NCBI GenBank assembly: GCA_002749535.1
Contig: MZZL01000133.1
Coordinates: 260,500 to 324,499, forward strand
Direction: 5' to 3'
Length of the DNA stretch: 64,000 bases
From: Apophysomyces variabilis
Lineage: Eukaryota; Mucoromycota; Mucoromycetes; Mucorales; Mucoraceae
Part shown: one piece after another, positions 1-11,384 of the stretch
Numbering within the stretch: position 1 is the stretch's first letter
Layout of the letters: each line of letters begins with the position of its first letter
Made by a program: the position numbers and the translations under genes
Notes under the pieces: generated by a model
Told to the model about the DNA's origin: nothing
Databases searched by the model: none
Seen by the model: the letters and a program-made list of their open reading frames with translations, nothing else

Positions 1-399
1 ATCGCCTTCTTTCTGTATAACCATGAAACTCATTCATCTATGTCCTGCAATAATGCATTCTACATTTCCTTTTTTATTCTTTTGCTTTTCTTCTTCCCGA
101 TAGGTCCCATCATGAAAATAATTGCGTCGGGTAACACACAGAATTTGATCTCCCGGAAGCAAGAAAGAGACAGAAAAAAAGAAGTAAACCGGCCAAATAA
201 GTAACATGGCCCCATCCGGACTTTCCGTTATGAAGCAGCATGTGAAAAGACATTGAAAATATTTATAATGAGAGTGATCACGATAAAAAGAAAAGACTCT
301 GTATGTTGTGTGAGAGACAGAGATAAAGAGAAAGGAAAGGGAAGGGGGAGGCGGGAGGGGGAATGTACAGGTAAAGCGTAGTTGTTCTTTTTTTTTTTT

Positions 400-1914
400 T
401 TAGGTATAGGTACTCCAATCAATGGACGCTTTATCACTCAGTCCAAGACATAATTCAACATGGGATGAAGGTGGATGTCGAATGACACTACGAATGGCTT
501 GATCCAGTGGAAACGTACGTTCATCATTGGCATCGGACACGACAATGCGTTTTCCCGGAGGAGGGGATCCGGTCATGTCCACTTCGGCCAAAAGGTCTCT
601 GAAAGTGAAAGTGTCTGTGATGGCCAAATTGCGAATATAGTACATAGGTTGTGTGTCTGTTGAACTAGCGCTTTTAAGGGACACGGTTTCTACAAAGGTA
701 GTGGCTAACGTTTCTTGTCGCGGCAAAGTCGAAGGAAGCGGGGAGATCGGTGTCTGGCCTCGAGTATGGAGTGGTGGTAATTGAGATGAAAAACTATCTA
801 CATGAGGAGGAGGATGTGGTGGTGCTGCTGTTGGTGGTTGACGTGCATTGGTCGGAGTGGTAGAAGACGAAGAGGTTTGACGAGCAAAAAACGGCGTCAT
901 GCTGGTATACAAAGGAGTCGAAGCACTAGAGTATGGCTTGTGATCCATGTGAGACGGCGGCTTAGTGGTCGTGGTGCGTTTCCGTTTCATTGAAGTCGAG
1001 GGGGTCATAATGGAAAGATCCGGCGATTCCGCCCGGCGAGGATGGTAGGAGGATAATTCGCGTACCTTTGCAGCGAGTCCACCCATATAAGGATGATGGT
1101 GAGGATAATGATCCACATAAGGCGAAGCAGTAACCGAACGTTCTTCCATGACGACGTCCATTCCACTTGAATTGGCAGGTGACGGTGGGGCCTTGGTCCG
1201 TTCATGTTTCTTTTTCGCCCGATACAATGTGCTACTATGGGCCTTACAAAGGGATACCTCGGCTAGATCGGTTAGACCAACCACATGATTGTTTTCATCC
1301 CTATAAATGACGTGGGCATTGTCGCTTAACCAACTGATTGAAAATTCATAATCTTCTTTGTCTTGCGGATGCAGTTTCTTCGCCCTGGAATCAAGACTGC
1401 CATGAGGCAGATTTTTTCCCCGACGCGGTTGTACCTCACTGCAGACACAATCGATGCCATAGTGCTACAATCATCATACAAGTAATCAATCGACTGGCAA
1501 GCTTTCTTTTTTTCCTTTTTTTTTCCTTCTTCTCTCAACCGCCCCTATGTTTCAGTTTTGTTCTCGATTAACTTATTACTTACTTTGGAACAGGTGAAGC
1601 ACACGCTACAAACAATGCATGCATTCTATACAGAAAAAAAAATGAAGAAAAAAAAAAGGCAAATGGGTGTCAACCGTCTGGTCAAAGAGAAACAAAAGCA
1701 AAAAGATCTTTTTTCTTTAAAAAGTTATCGCAACCTTTCGGACAGGAAGACGGCCATGAGCTAGACTTGCTTGTCTTTGCTGCGGAGTGGGTGGCGGTTG
1801 CAATCGTGATGGCGGAAATGGTTCGCTTGGATGAGATGGTTGAAGCATGGGGAGTTTCGCATTCGCTTGTGCAAACTGAAACAAATGGTTATTTTCAGAC
1901 ATGCACACAAACAC
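400..1914 (-). CDS. Unidentified Cys-rich protein, 3-exon model
   Basis: I do not recognise this protein. The model joins exons 1914-1735, 1625-1584 and 1464-400 with all phases at 0, about 428 aa. Exon 1 is proline/glutamine rich. The 42-bp second exon and the start of the third form a cysteine cluster (C-x2-C-x2-C-x2-C, then C-x-C), probably metal binding. The middle is a Ser/Thr/Pro/His-rich low-complexity region with a basic KRKR motif near the middle of exon 3, suggesting a nuclear location. The last 80 residues alternate strands and a helix in a way that could be a ubiquitin-like or PB1-like fold. Splice sites seen are gttgcg..tatag and gtaagt..ttgtag. Low-complexity exon 1 and its start are the least certain parts. 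Function unknown. Confidence 0.55.
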
Positions 1915-1940
1915 TTTCTCTTCTGGTGGAATACAAGGGA

Positions 1941-1966
1941 ATATATTATATATATATATATATATA
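1941..1966. repeat. AT dinucleotide microsatellite
   Basis: Run of alternating A and T lying just upstream of the minus-strand gene that starts at 1914. It could serve as an AT-rich promoter element, but it is simple sequence. Confidence 0.8.
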
Positions 1967-2822
1967 AAAGAAAAACAGAATCAAGACAAGAAAGAAAAAG
2001 AGGCAGTGTCAAAAGAAAAGGAAGAGAGAGAAAAAGGAAGGTAATACCCTTTTCCCCTTTTATTGCAAAAAAAAAACAAGGAGGGGGCGGTAAGGAATCT
2101 ACACTACCAGCAAAAAAGAAAGGCCGCCAATGGAAACTGTTCCACGAAAAGTGAGCCATGCTGCGTGTGTGCATCCATTATCACGCTGAGGACGCGCGTG
2201 AAGCATGCGGATAACAATGGATCCAACGTTACAAAAAGATCCAAATTCGTTTCCCTCCCTGTCGCCCTGTTCCAGCGGACCAGAGAGAGCCTTGGGTTGC
2301 AAAAGTTACACAATCAAAAATTCAATCGCTTTTTTGTTTAATGTCTCTCTCTCTCTCTTCTGCTCTGTTCAAACTGTCATCTTCTTCCTCAGCACCTACT
2401 CATTTTGGCCATTCTATCCTACCGAATTTAGAAAGGCAAAACAATCCATCGTATCGAATGTTCTATGGATAAAGGACTTGTGAAATCTCCATATCGTTTG
2501 TGTCATAGGCTGGATGACTATCAAACGAACCCAGAGAAAGAAGGAAACGGCTACTTGAGCCTACCATAATCCAATACTAAAAAAACTAAAACAGGTCTGT
2601 GCACTTTCTGATTTTCTTGGTGCAACATCAACCATTTGACATGAATGGATCGGTCTAAAAATGAAAGATGACAAAACTACAATGCGGACATGTATTCTTC
2701 CGTTTCCTTTTAAAAACAATTAAAAACATACTGTTACATGCGAAACAACTTCTCATTGCTGCTTTCCATAGCATCTAATCCTTGTTGGTTTTCTCTTTAC
2801 CCCGAACCTTTTCGTTTGGTTT
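1967..2822. other. Intergenic, no gene seen
   Basis: Contains purine-rich stretches and a CT microsatellite (2343-2358). Open frames here are short, low in complexity and lack splice continuity with neighbours. It is the 5' flank of one minus-strand gene and the 3' flank of the next. Confidence 0.6.
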
Positions 2823-4330
2823 CTAATAAGCATGTGTTGACGTGTGCTCTGTCGTGATGTGGTTTGCAGCACCAAAGATACCAGAATCACCTGGATGTCT
2901 TATCGTCGAGACATTTTCTATATGATGTACCACCTCGCCATCGTGCTTCGTCGAGGCATCATCGTCGTCTTCTTCTTCTTCGCTCTGGTCCTCGTCTTGG
3001 TTGTCCTTGTTACTCCTACTACTTCGTTCGCAATCGATGGGAACAGGGGCATGCCATCGTATGACCCAACAAAAAATGATCGCCAGGGTTGCCAAGGCAA
3101 TAATGGCCATATTCCTTTTTGTCAAACATAACAATGTTACATATTAAAAAACGGGAAAAATGTCCATAAAAAATCACACGCGTTTTTTTTTCTTGTAGTT
3201 GTACCAATAAAAGCCCAAAATATCCGCTGTGCAACCGACCTGCGGTACACCGGGTTGCGTCGACCTAAAATAGTGAATGGATGGGGGCTGGTTAGAATAA
3301 CTTTTCCTCCCATCCCTCCCCGCCCCTCACGCTCATATCACGAAAAACATTATCTATTTTACCTCAAGGCAGGCAAAGCAAACAGCATGGTCAAACCAAC
3401 CATACATGCATGAGCATCTACTTTCCTTCGTCTCCTCACCACTTGATATCCATAGAGACCCATGATCAACGTCAACGCCCACATTAACAAGCAGACAAAG
3501 ATACTAAAACCCCACGTTGTGGTGGATCGTCGCGTAAGGATTTCCAATCCAATTCGGTCGGAATGAGCGGGCATTTGCGTAGACATCGGTTTAAATACGA
3601 AAGATGAAATGCTAGCTTCGAGTCGTAGATCGATAGGGATGGAGTGACGCGTATCGTTCGTATAAGAAGCGAATAACTCAATGTAGCCACTGTATTGATC
3701 GAAAGGATAGTCAATCTCATTTCCAAAGTCGTAACTGAATTTGAGCGCGATAGGGTTGACAGCATTGCCGCCTTGGAAAACGTAAGCTTTCAACGAGGAA
3801 AAAGAAACAGCGATCTCCTGTCTATAAACAAATTAAGTTCTAATTGCTTCGGCTTCTTTTCTATTGCTTGTCTATCTTTCCCTTACTTGAGTTGACCGTA
3901 TTCGTTGGCTAATGTCCCGTCCGGCTGAATGGTGAAATGGATCTTGTACGATTTTTCAGTCGAATCCACATCAAGAACAGATCCGACAACATACAACAGC
4001 TCACCCTTAGCGTTCGGTTTGTTTGGATATACTAATGTTTCACCCCTATAAAGAAAAAGCAAGAACCAAGATAGCCTCAGCAAAAGAGAAAAATAAAGGC
4101 GGTTGATGTTCATTTATGATCAATTACGTTACCTTCCTTCCTGTGTATATATTCTCCAAACGGGAACTAGATTGAGTTAGACACGAGAGGAAAAACTCTT
4201 AAGCAATTCCATGTTTCTAGTTCATGGTATGGAGCTTACCAACAACGCCAGCAAGAGGAATTAAGAGTATGACCAGTGAGGATATTCGACGAACAGTGGA
4301 ACCGCAGAAAGGCCAATGACGGAGTCTCAT
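2823..4330 (-). CDS. DUF4436-family membrane protein, 6 exons
   Basis: Exons 4330-4240, 4166-4133, 4045-3887, 3821-3363, 3264-3205 and 3114-2823 join in frame to 364 codons plus stop. The N-terminus (MRLRHWPFCGS) leads into a first membrane helix. A lumenal/extracellular beta-rich segment follows, then a membrane segment (SIFVCLLMWALTLIMGLYGY), a second (MVGLTMLFALPALR), the family-like turn STQPGVPQVGC, and a last helix (MAIIALATLAIIFCWVIRW). This order matches fungal DUF4436 proteins, whose function is not established. The tail is strongly acidic (EDQSEEEEDDDDA) and probably cytosolic. The 2823-3134 frame looks like a separate small gene but is the terminal exon: gtacaa..aaaaag splicing gives GFYW-NMAII and restores the fourth helix. 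Confidence 0.85.
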
Positions 4331-4522
4331 CAAAGAAAAAAAAAAGAAGAGAAAAGAACAGGTTCTTAGAAATTGCAAGGAGTCTTCTCTTAATACTAAT
4401 GTCCCTTGAAAATCAACCCCTTAATGATTGACAGCCAAGAAACCAAAAAAAAGGAAAGGGGAGATAGATAAGCAAAATGTACGAGAAACAGGCCCATTGT
4501 TTGTTATATTACTACGATTCCT

Positions 4523-6073
4523 TTATTCAGGATGTAGATCTGCAGAATAACTCCGAACTACACTGAAGAAATATGGTTTCATTAACTTCAAATCATAGGT
4601 ATGAATCGTGTCCTCTCGTCCATCCGTCACGCTGATATATTCTTTCCATGCAAGTTTGTTATGTCGACCACGATGTGTACTCTTGATACCAAGACTCATA
4701 CGGAAATGCTCTCGTGGAAGGGCACGGTCACGCATCTCTATCACAATGTGGTCGCCATCCACGTCAAACTGACCATGAAATGCCTGCCGCTTCGTGTAAT
4801 TGTATCCCAACTGCTTTACAACGTTGGCTGGCTCTTCTGTCGTTACATGTTTTACCACTCTGCCGTTCGGGAAAAAACGCAGATACCGATAATAAGTAAT
4901 AAGGTACAGCGGTTGATTCCATGTGTCCGAAGAACCCATTCTAAGCGGGCAAGCAATTGAAGTAAGTTATACCAACCCTCCTTCAATCCATTAGCCCTAA
5001 AAATGTTACCTGATGTAATGACAGGTAGAAATATAGACCCCATCGTATCGAATCCGTGGCCGTTCAATGAACATGCGCATCCAGTGGCCCCCGAACGTCT
5101 TGACGGCTTCCATCTGATATCGCTTTGATTGCTCCAATGTCATTCCTGGCGTTTTAAAGGCATGTTCACAAACGAAGCGCCACAGGGAAGGGGATCGTGT
5201 CAGAAGAAAAAAGTTTTTGCATACCAGGGCAAAATTCGCGACACTGGCAACCGAACGCAAGATCAACTTGCGTAACACATGAGCGAGGATCTCGTCTTTG
5301 TGACACACGATCAGCAAACATAGAATAAGGGGAAAAGAAGCGGGCATAGCCAATTTTTCTTACTCGGTAATTTTGCTATCCACACCGGTTTATAGTCTAT
5401 AGCGGGAATATATTGTGGATGTTCATCAGAAAAACGTTGAATTAATTCAGCCAGGGGATCCTCTCGTGCCGCTGCAGGTGGGAAATACTCGTTTCCAATA
5501 GGTACCACATGATAAAACGTGTCTTCGTCATCGATACCGCCGCCATCCGGCTCTTTGCTCCCCGCTCTCTGGGTTCCATTGATCATCGGCGCAATGTGTG
5601 TTTGATAGTGCCGTTTGTAATCCAGATCAATGTCGGGATTCAATTTGAATGCTCGTCGATAAGCATTGATAGCTAAAAACATAACACAAAAATAAAAGAA
5701 ATACAAAGTGTTCATGTGGTTGTCAGGACAAACCATTCCATCCTTCGTCTTTTTCCTGTCCCTGTCCTTTACCTGGACCCAGTTTTCCTTGTCGCTCATT
5801 GTCAACTGCTTCTATGTAATGGTCCATAGCTGATTCAGGTTCTTTCGATTCACTGACATGAGTTGCCGTTGTTAACGTTATTTCGTCTTCTTCCACAATT
5901 TCCTGAACTGAAAGTGATTCTGTCTGTTGCACTAGAATGCTTTCTGCGGACTTTGGCGCCGCAGTCGTCGTTTTCTGCTGCGCAGTTTTACGATGCTCAA
6001 CTTCTTCTCGCCACTGTTTACGGAATTCCTCTAATTCAGCCTGCGTCGATTGGGATGGTGAAGCAGTATCCAT
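4523..6073 (-). CDS. F-box protein, FBXO9/Hrt3 type, 4 exons
   Basis: Exons 6073-5773, 5672-5364, 5295-5010 and 4940-4523 give 437 aa with all phases closing. The N-terminal third has a charged helical stretch (ELEEFRKQWREEVEH) and one TPR-like pair (MDHYIEAVDNERQGKLG / YRRAFKLNPDID). The F-box follows at about residues 200-250 (KLPNEILAHVLRKL...FALVCKNFFLLTRSPSLWRFVCE). The C-terminal half carries the family motif QPLYLITYYRYLRFFPNG. Proteins of this type are substrate adaptors of SCF ubiquitin ligases; the yeast and fission yeast relatives are Hrt3 and Pof7. The start at 6073 follows a probable 5' UTR intron (gtaggt..cttatag); the longer frame starting at 6205 would read through that intron, so I rejected it. 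The substrate is unknown. Confidence 0.88.
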
Positions 6074-6940
6074 AACCAGATCTATAAGCAAATACAAAAA
6101 AGGGCAGTGAGAGAAAAGAGAAACCAAACCAAAACCTACAGGAGCCCAAAGAAGGAAATCGTCAAATTTTGTTTCGGAAACCGACAACCGACGGGCTGCT
6201 TTCATCTGTCAGACTTTTCGCATTAAAAGAATCAAACTTTTCGAGACTTCAGACAGCTAGATTATGTTAAAAGACTGGATAAAAAAAGGCTTAGCGTACG
6301 GCTATAGTATGTACCTTTCCAAGATATTCAAACAAAAAATTGCAAGACATAAAACGGCATATTTGAACGTCTAATGTTTAAGGTATGAGGAACCAACTGA
6401 TAGCGAAGAAACCATGGGCTTTATGCATTTCAAGAGATCATTTGGATCTTGTGGCTAGGCACATATATTTACCGTTTACGGCAGCCCACTCATCATATGC
6501 ATGGCGTAGGTACAGCTTTGTGCTGATTAAAAACCCATTCAATAAATCGGTTAGACGTGGAAAAGTGCGACGAGAAAACAAAAGAAATATGTGTTGAAAG
6601 TGTGTTTCTAACTTTTTCGATCAGTTAGCAATCCCAAGGGTTCCAGCTATTATAAATAACATGAATTCGTCAATGGATGCAGGTCTTTGCTCGTCAAGGG
6701 AAGATGAGAAACGGAGTAGAAAACTCATAACCCGACCACTTAATTGATGCACGGGCATATTTTATTTGTCCCCAAAACAACTATAGACTGGACGCGTATG
6801 CTTTGGAATTTGGATAGTTTCCATCACAAACAGTGCATTCTGATATCCTCCCTATGATTAATCCTATTGTGCACCATCTACTTACCGTCGTTGACTAGTG
6901 AAGCATGGCAATAGTAAAGGTGAACTTGATCAGAATGAGA
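6074..6940. other. Intergenic between F-box gene and HET-like array
   Basis: Contains the probable 5' noncoding exon of the F-box gene (near 6130-6205). A short open frame at 6385-6597 has no domain signal. Nothing else recognised. Confidence 0.5.
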
Positions 6941-7025
6941 GTTGGGCGGAACTTGCATATTTGTTTGTATTACCATTAAGCCAGATATAAAGCACTAACT
7001 TGCCCAATCTTGCTGTCTGGCTATT
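6941..7025 (+). promoter_or_regulatory. Shared upstream block, HET-like copy 1
   Basis: Matches blocks before other array members: TATTTGTTTGTATTACCATT, a TATA-like GATATAAAGCACT and TTGCTGTCTGGCTAT, in the same order. It ends about 45 bp before the ATG. Its retention at a disrupted copy suggests recent inactivation. Confidence 0.55.
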
Positions 7026-7067
7026 TTGCCGCTGTTGATAATTACTGGAAGCAGTCTCATCAGGACA

Positions 7068-8332
7068 ATGGGTGATATCCTGCTTTTAGCTACCGAATCT
7101 ACCTACGAGAAGATCAAATGCATATCAGTACCGTTTGATGGAAGTGTTCCGGAGTACTATGCGATTTCCTACCGGTGGTGAGAAAATACTCAGTGGAGAG
7201 CACAGACACCCAACTATGAAGCATTCGTAACTTCCGTATCTCGCTACAATTTGGCCGAGCTGTGTAATATCTTATGCAATGAGATATGTTACCTTTGGAT
7301 CGATGCCATATGCATCAATCAAGCGGACACAACTCACAAAAAAATGGCACTAAAAAACATGGACAACATATATCGACGAGCAAAGAAAGTTATCGCAGTA
7401 CCTGACCTTTGTTATGACATTAGGCGATCGCGGATGGATTGGATCAGCGACTTTCATATTTATGAAGCAATCCAACTAATTTCAAACAAACTTGAAGAAA
7501 TCGACTATTTTGTTGATTGGATGAGGAAAGAAGAAATAGAAAACCTTATCAGATCTTCTCCAGCACTAATGTTTATCAGCGACATAATTGAAGAATGGGC
7601 ATGTAGATGTTGGGTTATCAGCGAACGTACTATTGGCATAAATCACAATAAGCTGAATATAATTATGTTGAGAGGAGGTGGAGCAACGATTCCTTATCTG
7701 CAGTGGACTCCCTACTTGAATATAATGTGGCACGTCGCTTTTGATCAAGAGATGTTAATTAAAACAATTATCAATTCCAAATCAACAAGTATATCGACTG
7801 TCTTTTTGCCATACTTCCGCACACCAAATATAAGTATGTTGTGCAAAGGTTAATCACCAAAGAACAAACCATCGGTAATATGGTCGACTTGAAGATGGTT
7901 CTCTTCGATATACTAGACAAAGAGGGTAAAGCAATACTATTGTACGATCAATTTACAAAAAATTTTGCTATCGGCGGACTTCTACGGCAATTACCATCGT
8001 TCATAAAGGATGGGGACTTTTTCGGTGTTTTTCGGGTACGCGATGTGTATTGGTTCGAGCTTGAAATGACGATGCACCGCGGACGACATGCGTTGAAAGT
8101 GTCGGCGCCCTACGATATCCCTACGTCACCGGAAACTCCTTACACATTCAACGAGCTGCTTAAGTCTAAAGTACAATTAGTGGTCGATATTTTACTTTGC
8201 AGAAGCAGTCGTGGTTATGTAGTTCTTCGATGTGGTGGCTCTAACGGCGTTTGAGCGGCGGAGTGTATGATTCAAGCCGACAGTCTTCCAAATGCAGATT
8301 ACAATAAATGTGGTCAGTTCGTAATCATCTAA
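7068..8332 (+). pseudogene. HET-domain-like copy 1, disrupted
   Basis: Colinear with the intact array members from the ATG to the C-terminal GQFVII end, but broken three times. A TGA at 7179-7181 replaces the Gly codon after SYRW (GGA to TGA in the usual WGEH motif). One A is missing near 7785-7788 (TCAACAAGT against TCAACAAAGT elsewhere), shifting the frame within STKYIDRLFAILPH. A second TGA at 8252-8254 replaces the usual Trp near the C-terminus. The rest is well preserved, including YLWIDAICINQAD and EWACRCWVISERTIGI, so inactivation looks recent. The protein would otherwise be about 420 aa. The single-base nature of each lesion means an assembly error cannot be excluded for any one of them, but three together favour a real pseudogene. 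Confidence 0.85.
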
Positions 8333-8934
8333 ATAAAGGAACAATAGCTGTTCTGAGAAAATTTTAGCCTCTCGCCTTTGTGGATAGCTTATTTTAATGA
8401 GACAACATCCAACCATTGACAATAGTCCGACCATAGCATGGTGTATACAAATCTGCAGTACCTGGCTAAAAGCAAGTTGGAGTTAAGACAGCATTTCTCC
8501 TAGTTAGCATTATTATAATAGGGCATATAACCAACCAATCCTTGGTAAAACATTGACATAGCCCTGCATTCCCGTAACTGCTGACTTCTTTTGCTTGCTC
8601 TTTTCTCAGGCCATATGCATTATCAACTTGATTTTTTATATCATAATTGAACGCGCATGGGTTTTTGACGTATCTCTTCATGTGTAACGGAAAGCGGCGT
8701 AGTTACTAGGTTCATCATACATTTTTATCCTAAACTTGCCTGTAGCAAATCTCGCAGAGAAGTGTCCTGTAGTGAGGACATCTTAAGAAATAGTCACTAC
8801 TATTAGAGATACTCTTTGATGTAAGTACCCGGCTTTCATGCAGTTTAAGAGAATATTTAGACTGCATGCGCAAATATCTATGGTTACTCTTTATGAAGTA
8901 ATCTTTTGATGTACGCGGTATAGTTACAACTATT
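8333..8934. other. Intergenic spacer of the array
   Basis: AT-rich sequence without a credible gene. It contains TTTGATGTAAGTACC near 8816, a phrase that recurs near 11355. Confidence 0.4.
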
Positions 8935-9225
8935 TGTGGACGAAGAACGCGTTTTATGCAATCAGTTCGACATAGAAGTTACTAAAGTAATAGTAAATGA
9001 AGATCTGAAAGGAACGTATAGACGACGTCTTCCAATAATATTTGATGTAATCACTGAGCAGCGCATATTTGCAATTTATCGTATGGAGATGAGGAAAATG
9101 CCCTTAGAGAAATTCATTAAGGTCAACTTGGCTTAGATCGAAGAAATCGGGATTCGGAATAGACAGCATATGACCTGACCGCTTTTTTACTCACAGGATG
9201 ATTATTTATCTCTTTGGAAAACGAT
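8935..9225 (+). repeat. Degenerate relic, unit 1 (paired with 11385-11690)
   Basis: Open for 66 codons from 8936 (DEERVLCNQFDIEVTKV), with related DNA and protein sequence upstream of HET-like copy 3 (LDIEVAKITVSE). Both continue through YRRxLP, RIF and a CCTGACCGC phrase. Neither has a start or end matching a known gene. I read it as a fragment of another gene carried along when the array unit was duplicated. Identity unknown. Confidence 0.5.
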
Positions 9226-9380
9226 AGATTAGAAATAACTTAGTTCAAATGTTCGAAGGGTCCGTCATGAGCAGTCCATTGAGATATCCTTAGGGCGAGG
9301 ATCACCATCAGACACCATCTGTTCGCCATAGCTTATTAACGGCGCTCGGCAAGCGACCGAAAGTTTACTACATCGCAACA

Positions 9381-9468
9381 GAAGCTAGGCGAAGGTTTGT
9401 GCATTTGTTTGTGTTACCATTAAGCAAGATATAAGACTATTCATCGAAAGAACTTGCTGTCAGGTTAT
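9381..9468 (+). promoter_or_regulatory. Shared upstream block, HET-like copy 2
   Basis: GCTAGGCGAAGG, then CATTTGTTTGTGTTACCATT, then AAGATATAAGAC and CTTGCTGTCAGGTTAT, in the order seen at copies 1, 3 and 6. It ends 45 bp before the ATG at 9513. Confidence 0.6.
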
Positions 9469-9512
9469 CGATTCTGCTGTCACTAACTACTACAAGTAAC
9501 CTTACTGCAAAG

Positions 9513-10779
9513 ATGGATGATATCGTGCTTATAGACACAAGATCGACATACTGGAATATCTGTTGCGTTTCCAAGCCATTCGATGAAAATGTCCCAGATT
9601 ACTATGCAATTTCGTACCGATGGGGAGAACACGTTCAATGGAGAGTACAAACGCCCAACTATATGGCGTTTGTCGCTTCAATGTCGCGAAACAATCTGGT
9701 CAAGTTGTGCGATATATTATATACCCAAATACGTTATATTTGGATTGATGTCATATGCATCAACCAAGCAAATAGGGACCACAGAAAAAAAGCTATCAAG
9801 AATATGGACGACATATATCGACGGGCAAAAAGAATTATTGGAGTACCTGACCTCTGCTACTGCGATCAGAATCCTAGAATGCATATGGTTGCCAGTAAAG
9901 ATATCGATACAGTAGTCAAGCTACCGCTACTCCACATTGTAAGGCAGGTGCTCGGTTTAAAGGCTTTTAACTAACTGGGGAACGACCAGTTGCAAGAATC
10001 CTCGGCGGCAAAGATGTTTATTTGCGAAATTATTGAAGAATGGGCATGCAGATGTTGGGTAATTAGCGAATGTACTATCGGCGTGAGCAACGATAAGCTG
10101 GATATTATAATATTAAGAGCAAGCGGGGCACAGATCTTTTATCGGCAATGGTTTTTTTTTCTTCAGCGTAGAATGGGACATCACGTTCAGCCAAGAGACG
10201 CTAATCAGGACGGTTATCAATTCCAAATCAACAAAGTACGTTGATCGTCTCTTCGCTATACTCCCTCATACCAAGTACAAGAGTGCCGTGCAAAGATTGG
10301 TAGACGGCAACAAAACCATCGACAATATGAATGAATTGAAGATTGCTCTGCTTGACATTTTAGACATGGAGGGTAAAGTGATACTTCTGTACGACCAGCT
10401 TTATAGTGGCGTCCAACCTCCATATCACTTTCCATCATTTCTAAATGATTATCCTTTCCGCATTCCATTCCATTCGGAAGGTTGGAAATATGAATTTGAG
10501 TTAGAAACAACCTTGCACTACGGAAACCATGCATTAAAAGTTTGCGGTTTCTATACAATTCCTTCGTCAGCAAACCCTGCCTGGAGACCTGTTCAGCTAT
10601 CGGCTGCTAAAACGAATTCAGTAATCGATATTCTTTTAGCCACAAGAAGAGATTTAAACAGCGTATTACTTCTTCGATGTTTTGGCTTAGACAATACTTG
10701 GACTGCGGAGTCTGTGAGAGAAGGATGGCACGACCCTAACGCTGATTTTAGCCAACGCGGCCGATTTCTGATCATTTAA
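9513..10779 (+). pseudogene. HET-domain-like copy 2, frameshifted
   Basis: Closely related to copy 3 from MDDIVLIDTRSTYWN to the C-terminus. Two problems interrupt the frame. A TAA lies at 9972-9974 in the variable linker, but it sits inside a 51-bp GT-AG stretch (9939-9989; GTAAGG donor, CTAAC branch-like motif, CCAG acceptor) whose removal would keep the frame. The second is a run of nine T at 10152-10160; eight T would restore the frame into SVEWDITFSQ, so the copy carries a +1 shift there. HET motifs YYAISYRWGEH, IWIDVICINQ and EWACRCWVIS are intact upstream of the shift. One Arg of the SERTIG motif is Cys. Either a young pseudogene or, if the T run is a sequencing error, a spliced functional gene. 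Confidence 0.75.
9939..9989 (+). other. Candidate 51-bp intron in HET-like copy 2
   Basis: GTAAGG at the 5' end, TTTTAACTAACTGG containing a consensus branch site 14-16 nt before the terminal CAG, and length divisible by three. It contains the only in-frame stop of the first two thirds of copy 2. Other array members have no intron here. Confidence 0.4.
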
Positions 10780-11384
10780 TAAAATGACAATAGCTCTCCT
10801 AAAACAGAAGTAATTTTGGGTTTTCTGGCTGGTTCAACATGATCTTTACCAAATGGCAACCTACGCTCTATGTTTCGGTAGAAAATTTGATTTCAGGGAG
10901 CAATTTCCTTAACTGATACTCTTCCATAGGATTGTTAATTGAAAGTCAAGCCAATTCCTCAAGAATGCCACAGGGTTTGATGATACTAAGAACGGTAAAA
11001 TTTTCTAGCTCAGGTTGCTTGGCAATATGTATACTTGACCCTCTTGTCGCTTCTTTACAAAGAACATGTATATAGCTTGACATCCTTTGTGCCAGAAGTA
11101 GGTACAAAGGCGCTCTTTGACATATTTATCTATGAATAACGGGTCATAACAAGAATAAAGTGATTTATCGTATTGATTAAACTGTGGTAACTCAAACCGA
11201 CATAAGTTGAACTATCATAGACCATATCTTAAGAAGTTGGTCCCTGCCCTCAAAGTATGACATCAATCGAATAAACCACAACTTTCAACTATGAGAACAA
11301 GCATCTGGGCTCCATGCAAAAGCATTCCTGGCTAATGTCCACTAGGGGACCTTTTTGATGTAAGTGATATCATCACAATCTTGT
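10780..11384. other. Intergenic spacer of the array
   Basis: No gene seen. The phrase TTTTTGATGTAAGTGAT near 11353 recurs from the spacer before copy 2, marking the start of the duplicated unit. Confidence 0.4.

Noticed and set aside
2823..3134. Separate 103-aa small membrane protein
   Set aside because: It is the last exon of the DUF4436 gene; splicing from 3205 to 3114 keeps the frame and completes the expected final helix.
10150..10166. Spliced intron ending at the T-rich TTCAG in copy 2
   Set aside because: The acceptor looks strong, but every in-phase donor upstream would remove the conserved EWACRCWVIS region.
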